Under the pieces are notes generated by a model. That model was not told where the DNA came from. It did not search any database and was given only the letters and a program-made list of their open reading frames with translations. Both the position numbers and the translations under genes were made by a program. A stretch of 64,000 nucleotides of DNA from Clostridiales bacterium (GTDB lineage Bacteria; Bacillota; Clostridia; Lachnospirales; Lachnospiraceae): NCBI GenBank assembly GCA_012519695.1, contig JAAYPT010000052.1, forward strand, positions 19,256 through 83,255, in the 5' to 3' direction. Below, piece by piece: positions 38,468-47,068 of this stretch (position 1 is its first letter; the number at the start of each line of letters is the position of its first letter).

Positions 38468-40795
38468 GTGCTTGATATCACAGAAAGAGGATTAACAGCG
38501 GCAGAGGTAGAAGAAAGGATTGAAGAAGGACGAGTAAACATCCTTTCTACTTCTGCAACAAAATCAATAGGAAAAATCGTGTTGGAGAATGTGTTTACGT
38601 TTTTCAACATGATTTTTGTGTTTATTGCAGCAGTTCTGATTGCAGTAGGAGCCTTTAAGGAATTAACATTTATTGTAATTATCGTATTGAATACGGGAAT
38701 CGGAATTGTGCAGGAATTGATTTCGAAGAAAAAGTTAGATGACTTAAGTCTTTTGGCAAAGACGAAGGCAAAGGTAATACGAGAGGGTCAGATTTATGAG
38801 GTAGATACTGAGGATTTGGTAGAGGATGACATTGTTTATTATGGAGCGGGAAGCCAGATTCATGCAGACGGAAAAGTGATAGCAGGTGAAATTCAGGTCA
38901 ATGAGGGGTTACTGACAGGTGAATCCGATGAGATTACCAAGAATCCGGGAAAAGAATTATTTTCCGGAAGTTATGTGATTTCCGGTGAGTGCTATGCAAG
39001 ATTGACAAGAGTAGGGGAAGAATCTTACGGTGCAAAGCTTACGGCAGAGGCACAAAAGAGTACCAGACAGAAGAAACCGGGAATGATGAAGTCCCTGACG
39101 TATTTACTGTATATTATCGGTGTGTTTATTGTGCCAATAGGAATCCTTCTGTTTTTGCGACAGTATGATGTATTGGGACTGGATGTAAAGGAAAGTGTAG
39201 AAAATACCGCTGCAGCTATTATCGGAATGATTCCCGAGGGACTGTATTTGTTGGTAAGTGTTGCATTAGCTGTAAGTGTAGGAAGACTGGCACAGAAAAA
39301 GATTTTGGTGCAGGACTTAAAGAGTACGGAAACATTGGCGCGGGTAGATATGCTTTGCGTGGATAAGACAGGAACCATTACTGAGTCTAAAATGGAAGTG
39401 TCGGAGATTATAAAATTAAAGGAAGATTTATCCGAGGAAGAAGTGAAAAAACAGCTTGGTGAATTTGTAGACAATATGGCAGACGACAATGAAACCATGA
39501 AGGCGATAAAAGAATACTTCAAGGGAAAAACTTCCGGTGGGCGTAAAGCTGAGAAGATAGAAGCCTTTTCTTCTAAGAACAAATATAGCTCCGTAACTTA
39601 CGGAGAAGGAGAAGTATATTATCTGGGAGCACCGGATATTTTATGGAAACAACCGGAGTCAGAGGTAATAAAAAAGGCTGAAACATATGCTGTGACAGGA
39701 GCCAGAGTATTACTTTTCTTAAAAAATGAAACACCATTGGCATTGGTGGCACTTAAGAATCCAATTCGACCTTCTGCCAAGGAGACATTCCAGTATTTCA
39801 AGGAAAATCAGGTTACGATTAAGGTTATATCCGGAGATAGTCCTAAAACAGTATCGGCAGTTGCTTTGGAAGCAGGAATTGAAGGAGCAGAAGCCTTTGT
39901 GGATATGACAACCATTAAAAATAAAAAGGACTTAGAAGAAGCAGCAGAAAAATATACGGTATTTGGAAGAGTAAAGCCGGAGCAGAAACGACAGCTGGTA
40001 CAGGCGTTGCAAAAGCAAGGACATACAGTAGCTATGACAGGGGATGGTGTAAATGATGTACTTGCCCTAAAATCAGCAGACTGTGGAGTTGCCATGGCAG
40101 GTGGAAGTGAGGCAGCAGCAGGAGTAGCAGAGGTAGTTCTTCTAAACTCAGACTTTTCTGATATGCCTCAGGTAGTTGCAGAAGGAAGACGTGTTATTAA
40201 CAATATTGAACGTACTGCTTCTCTATATTTGGTAAAAAATATCTTTTCTGTATTTTTAGCAATTATTTCAATTATTGCAGTATTTGAGTATCCGTTGGTG
40301 CCATCACAGCTTACATTGATGAGCTTTTTGACGATTGGTATGCCATCCTTTGTGTTGGCTTTGGAGCCAAACGAATCAAAGGTAAGTGGGAAGTTTTTAA
40401 GAAAAGTTATTTATCGGGCAATGCCGGCAGCATTAGCAGACTTGTGTATTATTATCATTATTGTAATGTTCCAGTATGCTTTTCAGATTGACAGTAAACA
40501 GACATCCACCATTACTGCACTTTTGGTTACAGCAGTTGGATTTTATATGGTATACAAGGCATGCGTACCATTCCGAAAATGGCATTATGCGTTGTTTGGT
40601 GTAATGATAGTCCTGTTAATTGGAATTATTGCATATATTCCGGATGTATTCTCTATTACAAAGCTGAATCTGGGAAGCCTGTTAATATTGGGATGTATGC
40701 TGTTGTTGATACCAACATTTATTATGTTTTTTAATCGAATGAGAGAAATAACAACTGGAATTTATTTGAAAATAAAGGGAAAAAGACAAAAATAA
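38468..40795 (+). CDS. CtpE-like cation-transporting P-type ATPase
   Basis: 775 residues, GTG start. Membrane ATPase with all key motifs: TGES actuator loop (LLTGESDEI, ~156), membrane motif IPEGLYLLVSVALAVS (~258-273), phosphorylation motif DKTGT (Asp299), and hinge TGDGVNDVLALKSADCGVAMAG (begins ~525). About ten membrane segments. The IPEGL motif and the short nucleotide-binding domain resemble CtpE, a Ca2+ uptake ATPase of actinobacteria; the ion here is inferred. It stands alone between the sigma gene and tRNA-Leu. Confidence 0.88.
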   Translation: MLDITERGLTAAEVEERIEEGRVNILSTSATKSIGKIVLENVFTFFNMIFVFIAAVLIAVGAFKELTFIVIIVLNTGIGIVQELISKKKLDDLSLLAKTKAKVIREGQIYEVDTEDLVEDDIVYYGAGSQIHADGKVIAGEIQVNEGLLTGESDEITKNPGKELFSGSYVISGECYARLTRVGEESYGAKLTAEAQKSTRQKKPGMMKSLTYLLYIIGVFIVPIGILLFLRQYDVLGLDVKESVENTAAAIIGMIPEGLYLLVSVALAVSVGRLAQKKILVQDLKSTETLARVDMLCVDKTGTITESKMEVSEIIKLKEDLSEEEVKKQLGEFVDNMADDNETMKAIKEYFKGKTSGGRKAEKIEAFSSKNKYSSVTYGEGEVYYLGAPDILWKQPESEVIKKAETYAVTGARVLLFLKNETPLALVALKNPIRPSAKETFQYFKENQVTIKVISGDSPKTVSAVALEAGIEGAEAFVDMTTIKNKKDLEEAAEKYTVFGRVKPEQKRQLVQALQKQGHTVAMTGDGVNDVLALKSADCGVAMAGGSEAAAGVAEVVLLNSDFSDMPQVVAEGRRVINNIERTASLYLVKNIFSVFLAIISIIAVFEYPLVPSQLTLMSFLTIGMPSFVLALEPNESKVSGKFLRKVIYRAMPAALADLCIIIIIVMFQYAFQIDSKQTSTITALLVTAVGFYMVYKACVPFRKWHYALFGVMIVLLIGIIAYIPDVFSITKLNLGSLLILGCMLLLIPTFIMFFNRMREITTGIYLKIKGKRQK

Positions 40796-40859
40796 TAGTA
40801 TATTTCATAAAGTTTAAGTTAAAAAATAAATTATAATTGTTAGTTGAACTCTATTTTTA

Positions 40860-40919
40860 GCTTTTTGCAGGATAGCCCTTCAAGAAAGAATGTGTTTGAA
40901 GAAAAATCTTGCAAAAAGC
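40860..40919. repeat. Long stem-loop between the ATPase gene and tRNA-Leu
   Basis: GCTTTTTGCAGGAT (40860-40873) pairs with ATCTTGCAAAAAGC (40906-40919) with one G-U pair. An inner stem CTTCAA/TTGAAG (40878-40883/40896-40901) extends it. No T-tract follows. The 3' arm shares the 13-mer ATCTTGCAAAAAG with the candidate nic region at 21017-21029. Confidence 0.5.
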
Positions 40920-40955
40920 ATTTAAAACGTTTTATAAAAAAATAAACACGGAATC

Positions 40956-40984
40956 TTGAAATTTTTCTAATGATATGATATAGT
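40956..40984 (+). promoter_or_regulatory. Promoter of tRNA-Leu
   Basis: TTGAAA (40956-40961), 17-base spacer, TATAGT (40979-40984), 41 bases before the mature 5' end of the tRNA. Confidence 0.65.
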
Positions 40985-41025
40985 AGTAAAGCTGTTGTGC
41001 ATACGAATGTACATAGCAAATAAAT

Positions 41026-41105
41026 GCGGGCATGGCGGAATTGGCAGACGCGCTAGATTTAGGTTCTAGTGGGAGACCGTGCAGGTTCAAGTCCTGTTGC
41101 CCGTA
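41026..41105 (+). tRNA. tRNA-Leu, anticodon UAG
   Basis: The acceptor stem GCGGGCA pairs with TGCCCGT (first pair G-U). The D-arm TGGCGGAATTGGCAGACGC follows, then anticodon stem CTAGA/TCTAG with loop TTTAGGT (anticodon TAG), a long variable arm (TGGGAGACCGT) and the T-arm CAGGTTCAAGTCCTG. CCA is not encoded; the next bases are CGA. Long variable arm and anticodon give leucine. No integrase gene is next to it in this window. Confidence 0.95.
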
Positions 41106-41128
41106 CGAAAGAGCAGCAAATGCGGAAT

Positions 41129-41168
41129 AGAGAGTCTTTTGAAGTCATTCAAAAGGCTCTTTTTCTTT
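41129..41168 (+). terminator. Terminator after tRNA-Leu
   Basis: AGAGTCTTTTGA pairs with TCAAAAGGCTCT (one G-U) and is followed by TTTTCTTT. Confidence 0.75.
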
Positions 41169-41195
41169 GCGTTTAACATCAATAGGAGAAAAATT

Positions 41196-41511
41196 ATGCA
41201 GGGTTTAGGTTTACTTCAATTTCAAATTAGTACCTTCCGAATTAAATTGTAACAGCCGTAAGAAAAAATGTGATATTATAAAATTAACGAAAATAGACGT
41301 AGTAATGTGGGAGTTGCCAAAATGGAAAGACCCTTATATTAAATAATCCAATTAAGAATATGAGTGTTCTGGAGAGAGAACTATGTTAATAGAAAATATT
41401 AAAATGTATATTGAAGATGAGATAGGAGAAGAGTATATGAGATGGGAGTCAGGTGACACAATTTATATTAGTGCACCGGCAGGAAGCGGCAATAGTCATT
41501 TTATATTATAG
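41196..41511 (+). pseudogene. Remnants of a P-loop ATPase/helicase gene
   Basis: Two short frames with good ribosome binding sites remain: ATG 41196 (17 codons, after TAGGAGAAAAATT) and ATG 41383 (42 codons, after GGAGAGAGAACT). The second ends in RWESGDTIYISAPAGSGNSH then FIL and a stop. This looks like the start of a helicase/ATPase with a Walker A of the GDxIxISAPTGSGKTxFIL kind, in which the invariant Lys is Asn and a stop follows three residues later. I infer a gene broken when the retron region was acquired. The ATPase would normally be several hundred residues long. Confidence 0.45.
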
Positions 41512-41559
41512 TGTAATGAAAATATTGATAATAAATATCTGTTATGTTAAAATTAAAAT

Positions 41560-41690
41560 AAGCGTGTGGTTAGATTGTGGACTTGTGTTTCGCAAGTGTT
41601 GACTAAAATGGTAGGAAGATATGCTCTCTTATCAATCCATTCTATGTGTATGTATATTACGCATTGCATAATGAGTAACCACACGTTTTT
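41560..41690 (+). ncRNA. Retron msr-msd RNA
   Basis: The hallmark a1/a2 arms are present: CGTGTGGTTA (41563-41572) is perfectly complementary to TAACCACACG (41676-41685), extended by A-T pairs on both sides. After a1 comes TTAGATTG, with a candidate branching G. A 7-bp hairpin ACTTGTG-TTT-CGCAAGT (41581-41597) is typical of msr. A longer AT-rich part contains an ATGTGTA/TACGCAT stem (~41644-41664), fitting msd. It ends just before the reverse transcriptase start at 41704. Confidence 0.8.
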
Positions 41691-41703
41691 AGAGGAAAAA
41701 TAA

Positions 41704-43401
41704 ATGAATACAATAGATAAAATAAAAACACGAAATGAATTGGCGGATTTTTTAGAGGTACCACGAAAGAAATTATCCTATATTTTGTATGTTAAGGGTG
41801 TTGACAATTTATATACATCATTTGATATACCTAAAAAAAATGGGGAGAGTAGGCATATTCATGCCCCACAGAAAGATTTAAAAGTTGTTCAAAAAAAACT
41901 AGCTGATGCTTTATGTACATATCAAAAAGAAATTTGGAAAAGAAGGAATATTAATCCTAATATTTCGCATGCGTTCCAAAAAGGAAAAAGTTTTATTACA
42001 AATGCTAAAATTCATCGAAACAAACGATTTGTGGTTAATATTGATTTAGAAAATTTTTTTGATTCTTTTCATTTTGGGAGAGTTCGGGGATTTTTTTTGA
42101 AGAATGATGACTTTCAGTTTTCGGTGGAGGTAGCAACGGTGATAGCACAATTGTCATGTTATCAAGGGAAATTGCCACAAGGAGCTCCGTGTTCGCCGAT
42201 AATAACAAACTTGATTTGTAATATATTTGATATAAGATTATTAAAGCTTGCAAAAAAGTATTGTTTAGATTATACAAGATATGCAGATGATTTAACATTT
42301 TCTACAAATGATGTCAAATTTTTAGAGATAGAGGAGCTATTTTTTGAAAAGTTGGAGAAGGAAATTAACAGTGCAGGATTTAGAATCAATGAAAAGAAAA
42401 CAAGGATACAATTTCGGGATTCTAGACAGGAAGTAACAGGAGTTGTTGTTAATAGAAAATTACACGTTAGCAGAGTCTACTATAAAAAGACGAGAGCAAT
42501 GGCATATAATTTGTATAAAACAGGAGAGTATTTTATCGAGAAAGATACACAAGGAACTATTAATCAGCTTGAAGGGCGTTTTTCATTCATTAATCAACTT
42601 GAATGGTATAATAACAAACTTTATCCAGGAAATAAAAAGCTTATTTTTAACAATCTTAATGGTAGAGAAAGAGAATATAGTCAATTTGTTTTCTATAAAT
42701 ATTTCTTTGCTAATCCTAAGCCCCTTATTGTAACGGAGGGGAAAACGGATGTAATATATTTAAAAGCAGCATTAAAAAGTTTATGGAAGGAATATCCTGA
42801 ATTAGTGAGTAGAGACAAAAATGGACATTTTGAGTATAAAATAGCCTTTTTACGAAGAAGTAAACGTTTGGCTTATTTCTTGAATTTAAAGGAAGATGGT
42901 GCAGACACCATGAATAATATTTATAACTTCTTTTCAAAAAATGGTGGAGAAAAATATCCTAATTATATAGAAGTATTTAGAAAATTAGGGAATAGATTTC
43001 CGCTTAATCCCACAATTTTACTTTTTGACAATGAGCTTAGTAATAAAGAGAAACCAGTATGTAAATTTACGAAGGGTAAAATTTCTGAGGAGCAAAGAGA
43101 AGAGTTAAACTCTAAAACATGGATACATATGACAGAAAACTTATATCTTTTAATGACACCATTAATCAATGAGCGGAATGAAAGTGATATTGAAATGCTG
43201 TTTGACAATTTTACACTTTCAAAAGAAATTGATGGGAAAAAATTTTGTAAAAAAGACCGTTATGATACAGATAAATTTTATGGAAAAGAAATTTTTTCTA
43301 AATATATAATGAAAAACTATAGTAATATAGATTTTAGTGGTTTTAAACCATTGTTGAGTGATATTAAAATAATTTGTGAAAATTATAAAAAGAAAATGTG
43401 A
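41704..43401 (+). CDS. Retron reverse transcriptase-TOPRIM fusion
   Basis: 565 residues. RT domain (~35-310) has the retron-specific NAxxH motif (NAKIH, ~100-104), RYADDLTFS catalytic motif (YADD ~193-196) and VTG motif (~243). The C-terminal domain (~338-565) has PLIVTEGKTDVIYL (TOPRIM Glu ~345) and a later TILLFDNELS (~437-446), which fits the TOPRIM acidic motif. RT-TOPRIM is the architecture of the Ec67-type retrons, in which the TOPRIM part is the nuclease effector and the msDNA-RT complex its control (known for the family). The msr-msd RNA lies directly upstream. Terminator hairpins follow. Confidence 0.92.
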   Translation: MNTIDKIKTRNELADFLEVPRKKLSYILYVKGVDNLYTSFDIPKKNGESRHIHAPQKDLKVVQKKLADALCTYQKEIWKRRNINPNISHAFQKGKSFITNAKIHRNKRFVVNIDLENFFDSFHFGRVRGFFLKNDDFQFSVEVATVIAQLSCYQGKLPQGAPCSPIITNLICNIFDIRLLKLAKKYCLDYTRYADDLTFSTNDVKFLEIEELFFEKLEKEINSAGFRINEKKTRIQFRDSRQEVTGVVVNRKLHVSRVYYKKTRAMAYNLYKTGEYFIEKDTQGTINQLEGRFSFINQLEWYNNKLYPGNKKLIFNNLNGREREYSQFVFYKYFFANPKPLIVTEGKTDVIYLKAALKSLWKEYPELVSRDKNGHFEYKIAFLRRSKRLAYFLNLKEDGADTMNNIYNFFSKNGGEKYPNYIEVFRKLGNRFPLNPTILLFDNELSNKEKPVCKFTKGKISEEQREELNSKTWIHMTENLYLLMTPLINERNESDIEMLFDNFTLSKEIDGKKFCKKDRYDTDKFYGKEIFSKYIMKNYSNIDFSGFKPLLSDIKIICENYKKKM

Positions 43402-43442
43402 ATAATATTAAAGAAAAGTATAATGAAGATTAGTGTAAAAAG

Positions 43443-43473
43443 AAAGGATTACTCAAAAAGAGTAGTCCTTTTT
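43443..43473 (+). terminator. Terminator after the retron
   Basis: AAAGGATTACTC-AAAAA-GAGTAGTCCTTT followed by T residues, ~40 bases after the RT stop. Confidence 0.65.
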
Positions 43474-43601
43474 ATGCAAAAAATAATAAGTATAGTATTA
43501 CACCTGTTAAAAAATAAAATGAAGAAACAAATGAAAGTTTATGATAGATTGAAAATGGATAGGTATATCAACAATAGATTATATTTTATGCTAACAGTAA
43601 C

Positions 43602-43650
43602 AAAAAAAGATTGGGAAGTCTTTGTAAATCCAAGACTTCCCAATCTTTTT
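43602..43650. terminator. Bidirectional terminator between convergent genes
   Basis: A perfect 13-bp stem GATTGGGAAGTCT/AGACTTCCCAATC has seven A before it and five T after it, between the rightward retron and the leftward XRE gene. Confidence 0.8.
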
Positions 43651-43664
43651 GCGTTGAAGCATAT

Positions 43665-43940
43665 TTAAGAAATAATATCTTTTATAATCTGATGTATGTG
43701 AGCAATTTGTTCATCAGATAATCCGGTCACTTCGATATACCGCCGTGAATCCAATTCTAGGAGATAATCGGTACTTACGCCAAAATAATTAGCAATTTTT
43801 ATTAGCATATCTATAGAGGGTAGTATATTATTATTTTCCCAATTTGAAATGGTTTGTTTTGATACATCTAAAACACTAGCTAGTTGTACTTGATTTAAAT
43901 TATGTGCAATACGTAAGTTTTTTATTGTTTCACCAAACAT
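43665..43940 (-). CDS. XRE-family transcriptional regulator
   Basis: 91 residues. An HTH of the cI/XRE kind fills the N-terminal ~65 residues (IKNLRIAHNLNQVQLASVLDV, SKQTISNWENNNILPSIDMLIKIANYFGVSTDYLL), followed by a ~25-residue tail (GLSDEQIAHIHQIIKDI) that may dimerise. It is divergent from the WYL operon with ~180 bases between them, so the two sets probably share an operator region. Likely repressor of the neighbouring cassette or of itself. Confidence 0.85.
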   Translation of the reverse strand: MFGETIKNLRIAHNLNQVQLASVLDVSKQTISNWENNNILPSIDMLIKIANYFGVSTDYLLELDSRRYIEVTGLSDEQIAHIHQIIKDIIS

Positions 43941-44121
43941 ATGAATTCTCCTTTTTTATAGATTACTTTACTGTAGATATATTTACAAAATACAAAAGTA
44001 TTACTAAAATGGACTAAAAGAAAAAATAGTAAAAATGAAAGAAAATGGAAATAAATGGAAGGAAGCGTCATAATATGTCGTTGCGCTATGGTAATTTGTA
44101 GTTGCGATGGAGGAAAGGAAA

Positions 44122-44859
44122 ATGGCGGAAACAGATATGACATTTCGTATATTAGAAATGTACGAAACATTCATACAAGGAAAAGAAATAGAAAAAAGTT
44201 CATTTTGTATGGAACATGGCATTAGTAACCGTACATTTGATAGAGATATTGAGAAAATTCGTATATTTTTAAGCGAGACATATAGTGGACATGAGGTTGA
44301 GTACAATCCACGTAGAGAGTGCTACTTTATTCCGGGTATACGGGAGCGAAAGGAACTTTCCTTTTTAGAAGCAAGTATTTTGATAAAAATATTAAAAGGA
44401 GAAAAGATACTTGAAAAAAACGAATTTGCAGGAATGGTACAGAGTTTACAATCTGTTACAGAGAGAAGAGATGAGAAAAATATACAGCAAATCATAAAAA
44501 AAGAGTTTAGAGAATATGAGGAAAAAGTTGGACGAAAAGCATTTCTTAAGTTGTTCGGTGATTTACAGAAGTGTATAGAAGAGAGAAATATTATTCGGAT
44601 AAAGATGAAAGAAAGAGGAAGTAACAAGTTAATAGGTAAATATTTTTGCCCGGTGGCAATTGAACTTTTAAATCCGGATTTTTACTTATTAGGGTATAAA
44701 AGTGAAGAAGATGCGCAGCTTATTATATTCAAATTAGAAGAGATTGAATCTTTTCAAGTTACATTGCGAAAATATGGGGAAGAGGTAACACAGAGATATT
44801 GTTACCAAGAAGGACAATATTTATTAAAACAAATACGAAAAGAAGAGGAGAAAATGTGA
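44122..44859 (+). CDS. WYL-domain transcriptional regulator
   Basis: 245 residues from ATG 44122; GGAGGAAAGGAAA stands right before it, and the upstream ATG 44107 would lie inside that ribosome binding site. The N-terminal ~75 residues form an HTH-type domain (SSFCMEHGISNRTFDRDIEKIRIFLS). The WYL domain (~160-230: KYFCPVAIELLNPDFYLLGYKSEEDAQLIIFKLEEIESFQV) has the usual ligand-sensing fold. WYL regulators often control phage-defence operons and sense nucleic acid or nucleotides (known for BrxR/CapW types). The stop overlaps the next start (TGATG). Confidence 0.82.
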   Translation: MAETDMTFRILEMYETFIQGKEIEKSSFCMEHGISNRTFDRDIEKIRIFLSETYSGHEVEYNPRRECYFIPGIRERKELSFLEASILIKILKGEKILEKNEFAGMVQSLQSVTERRDEKNIQQIIKKEFREYEEKVGRKAFLKLFGDLQKCIEERNIIRIKMKERGSNKLIGKYFCPVAIELLNPDFYLLGYKSEEDAQLIIFKLEEIESFQVTLRKYGEEVTQRYCYQEGQYLLKQIRKEEEKM

Positions 44860-45539
44860 TGGCAAAACAAATAAAGTTTCCACTGGTGATGAAAAATGGA
44901 GTACAGGTACGTGATATTGAGAATCTTAGGGAGAATTTTGATATAGTGTCTGCAATCGAATATTTTACCACGGGAAAATTGGAACGATGGCTAGAAAGCA
45001 ATTATTATGATGATATTTTGGAAAAAATACAAAGATTAACCGGAAACGAAGAGGATTTTGCAAAGGTTTTAGCAGAGGCATTAGGGGCGAAAGTAAATGC
45101 TGGTTCTTTTGATTCAACAGATATTATACGACAAACAAAATTAAAAGAAGAATTAAAACGTTATATTGAGGAAAAAGAATTAGAAGATATGGAATATATA
45201 GCGGAAAGCCAAAAGAATTTGGAAATGTTAGTGGATGCGGGGCATAAAAAAATATATTTGTATGGAGATGAATTTACCATCCTAAAACAAATGGAAAATG
45301 TGGAATGTATAGGAATCAATGCACCGATTATTTCAGTACAAGCAGAAAGTCGAGAAGAATTTAGAAATCAGAATATAAAGTTGAAGGGGGTAAAGTTTGT
45401 AAATACGGAAACGAAAAAAATTGCAATGGATGAACCAATAATAGATGAATACTATACAGTGCTAGATGTATTAACAAGTTATATTGGAAAGGTAAAAAAA
45501 GAAATGGGAGGTAGTAGGCATGGAAAAGATCACATTTGA
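44859..45539 (+). CDS. Cassette protein with recurrent N-terminal module, unknown function
   Basis: 226 residues from ATG 44859, coupled to the WYL stop and after GAGGAGAAAA. The N-terminal part (FPLVMKNGVQVRDIENLREN, FDIVSAIEYFTTGKLERWLE) and a later part (GHKKIYLYGDEFTILKQMEN, VECIGINAPIISVQAES) match, as far as I recall, a module that opens many uncharacterised multi-domain proteins of gut Firmicutes. No catalytic residues are evident. The last 20 bases overlap the AAA+ gene. It may be an adaptor or sensor for that ATPase (inference). Confidence 0.55.
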   Translation: MAKQIKFPLVMKNGVQVRDIENLRENFDIVSAIEYFTTGKLERWLESNYYDDILEKIQRLTGNEEDFAKVLAEALGAKVNAGSFDSTDIIRQTKLKEELKRYIEEKELEDMEYIAESQKNLEMLVDAGHKKIYLYGDEFTILKQMENVECIGINAPIISVQAESREEFRNQNIKLKGVKFVNTETKKIAMDEPIIDEYYTVLDVLTSYIGKVKKEMGGSRHGKDHI

Positions 45540-47052
45540 GAAAAAGTTAAGAGATTACATTGATGCAAAGGTTCCAATTATTTATATAGAAAGTTTTGAT
45601 GACAATAAAATCGAAAAGATGGTCTTAAATGTTGTGGCAAGACGGACAGTATTGGAATGGAATGAAATGGATGGTTATTTTGTGCGCAAGAGAGTAGAAG
45701 AAGGAAAAGAAATAATCATGCATGAAGAAGTAAGAGAAGATTATGGATTACAGGATGTATTAAAAACAGGTGTATATGAAAAAGAATTAAACAGAAGAGT
45801 TTTGATTGTGAAGGATGTTCATTCTTATTTAGAAGATCCAAAGACAGTTGCAATGTTTAAAAATGCTTGTTTGAAAATAGAAGATGGTTCTTTAGATACT
45901 ACTTTCATTTTTATATCTGAAATTGTTAAAGTACCAAGAGAGCTTGAAAAATATATGACGTTATTGCAGGAAGATTTTCTGGATAACGATGAAATAAGAC
46001 AGGTAATTGTAGAGTTTTTACAATCATATTCAGTGGGACATCTGCATGAAGATTTATTAGAAGAGATAGTAATTGCCTTTAAGGGATTATCACAATTAGA
46101 AATTGAAACCATCTTAGCATTGGCGTTTTCTTCAAAGGGAGAAATTGACAGAGAAACAATTGATTTAATTATTGAACAGAAACAGCAGATGATTCAAAAG
46201 GCAGGAATTTTGGAAATGGTTCCAATAAAGGAAAGCATGGAAGATATTGGAGGACTGGAGAATTTAAAAGAATGGATACAGAAGAAGTCTAAGATTTTAA
46301 AAAATATGACAAAAGCGGAGGAATATGGTGTGGAGCTACCAAAAGGAGTTTTGATCGCGGGAGTTCCGGGATGTGGAAAGTCGTTAAATGCGAAAGCATC
46401 CGCAAAATTATTAGAAGTTCCATTATTAAAACTGGATATGGGGCGACTTATGGGAAAGTATGTAGGAGAATCAGAAAGTAATATGCGAAGAGCGATTGCA
46501 TTGGCAGAAGCTATCTCTCCTTGTGTTCTATGGGTAGATGAATTAGAAAAAGCATTTGCGGGAATAGGTGGAGATGGTGGTGGCGCAGAAGTAACCACAA
46601 GACTTTTTGGACAATTTTTGACGTGGATGCAGGAAAAGAAAAGTGCTGTTTTTGTGGTGGCAACGGCAAATAATATTATGAAACTTCCGCCGGAGCTTAT
46701 GAGAAAAGGGAGATTTGATGAAATTTTCTATGTAAATTTGCCTTCCGAAAGAGAGCGAAAAACCATTTTTGAAATTCACATAAAAAAGCGAAGACCAAAT
46801 GATTTGAAAAATATAGATATTGATAAGTTGGTGGGAAAAACCAAAGGATACAGCGGGGCAGATATTGAAGGAATTGTAAAAGAAGGAATTGAAAGTGCAT
46901 TTGTAAAAGAAAAACAAAGTGTTACAACAGAGGATATTTTAGAGGCGATAGAGGCTACACATTCCTTGAGTGAAATTATGAAAGAAGAGATTGATAAGCT
47001 GGAAAAAGAGTATAAGAATAGAAAGTTTAAAAATGCATCGAAAGGCGAATGA
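45520..47052 (+). CDS. Ycf46-like AAA+ ATPase
   Basis: 510 residues; start inside the previous gene with GGAGGTAG upstream. The N-terminal ~230 residues are the non-canonical domain typical of Ycf46-type proteins (DYIDAKVPIIYIESFDDNKIEKMVLNV cut here for length; NRRVLIVKDVHSYL). The C-terminal AAA+ domain has Walker A GVPGCGKS (~281-288), pore-loop-like GKYVGESESNMR, Walker B VLWVDELEKAF (~336), sensor 1 VVATANN and arginine-finger region LMRKGRFDEIFYV. No protease or membrane segment is attached. It is the only motor of the cassette and probably remodels one of its products. Confidence 0.85.
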   Translation: MEKITFEKKLRDYIDAKVPIIYIESFDDNKIEKMVLNVVARRTVLEWNEMDGYFVRKRVEEGKEIIMHEEVREDYGLQDVLKTGVYEKELNRRVLIVKDVHSYLEDPKTVAMFKNACLKIEDGSLDTTFIFISEIVKVPRELEKYMTLLQEDFLDNDEIRQVIVEFLQSYSVGHLHEDLLEEIVIAFKGLSQLEIETILALAFSSKGEIDRETIDLIIEQKQQMIQKAGILEMVPIKESMEDIGGLENLKEWIQKKSKILKNMTKAEEYGVELPKGVLIAGVPGCGKSLNAKASAKLLEVPLLKLDMGRLMGKYVGESESNMRRAIALAEAISPCVLWVDELEKAFAGIGGDGGGAEVTTRLFGQFLTWMQEKKSAVFVVATANNIMKLPPELMRKGRFDEIFYVNLPSERERKTIFEIHIKKRRPNDLKNIDIDKLVGKTKGYSGADIEGIVKEGIESAFVKEKQSVTTEDILEAIEATHSLSEIMKEEIDKLEKEYKNRKFKNASKGE

Positions 47053-47068
47053 TTAGGAGGAAAAAGCG

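Noticed and set aside
40860..40919. Stem-loop as terminator of the P-type ATPase gene
   Set aside because: It is strong enough but is followed by CATTTAAAACG, not a T-tract, so it is listed as an unexplained repeat.
41026..41105. tRNA-Leu as attachment site of the conjugative element
   Set aside because: It lies ~5 kb beyond the last element gene, no integrase adjoins it, and I saw no repeat of the tRNA 3' end near 36 kb or elsewhere in the window.
43423..43668. 81-residue + strand open frame after the retron
   Set aside because: It spans two terminator hairpins and has no convincing ribosome binding site.
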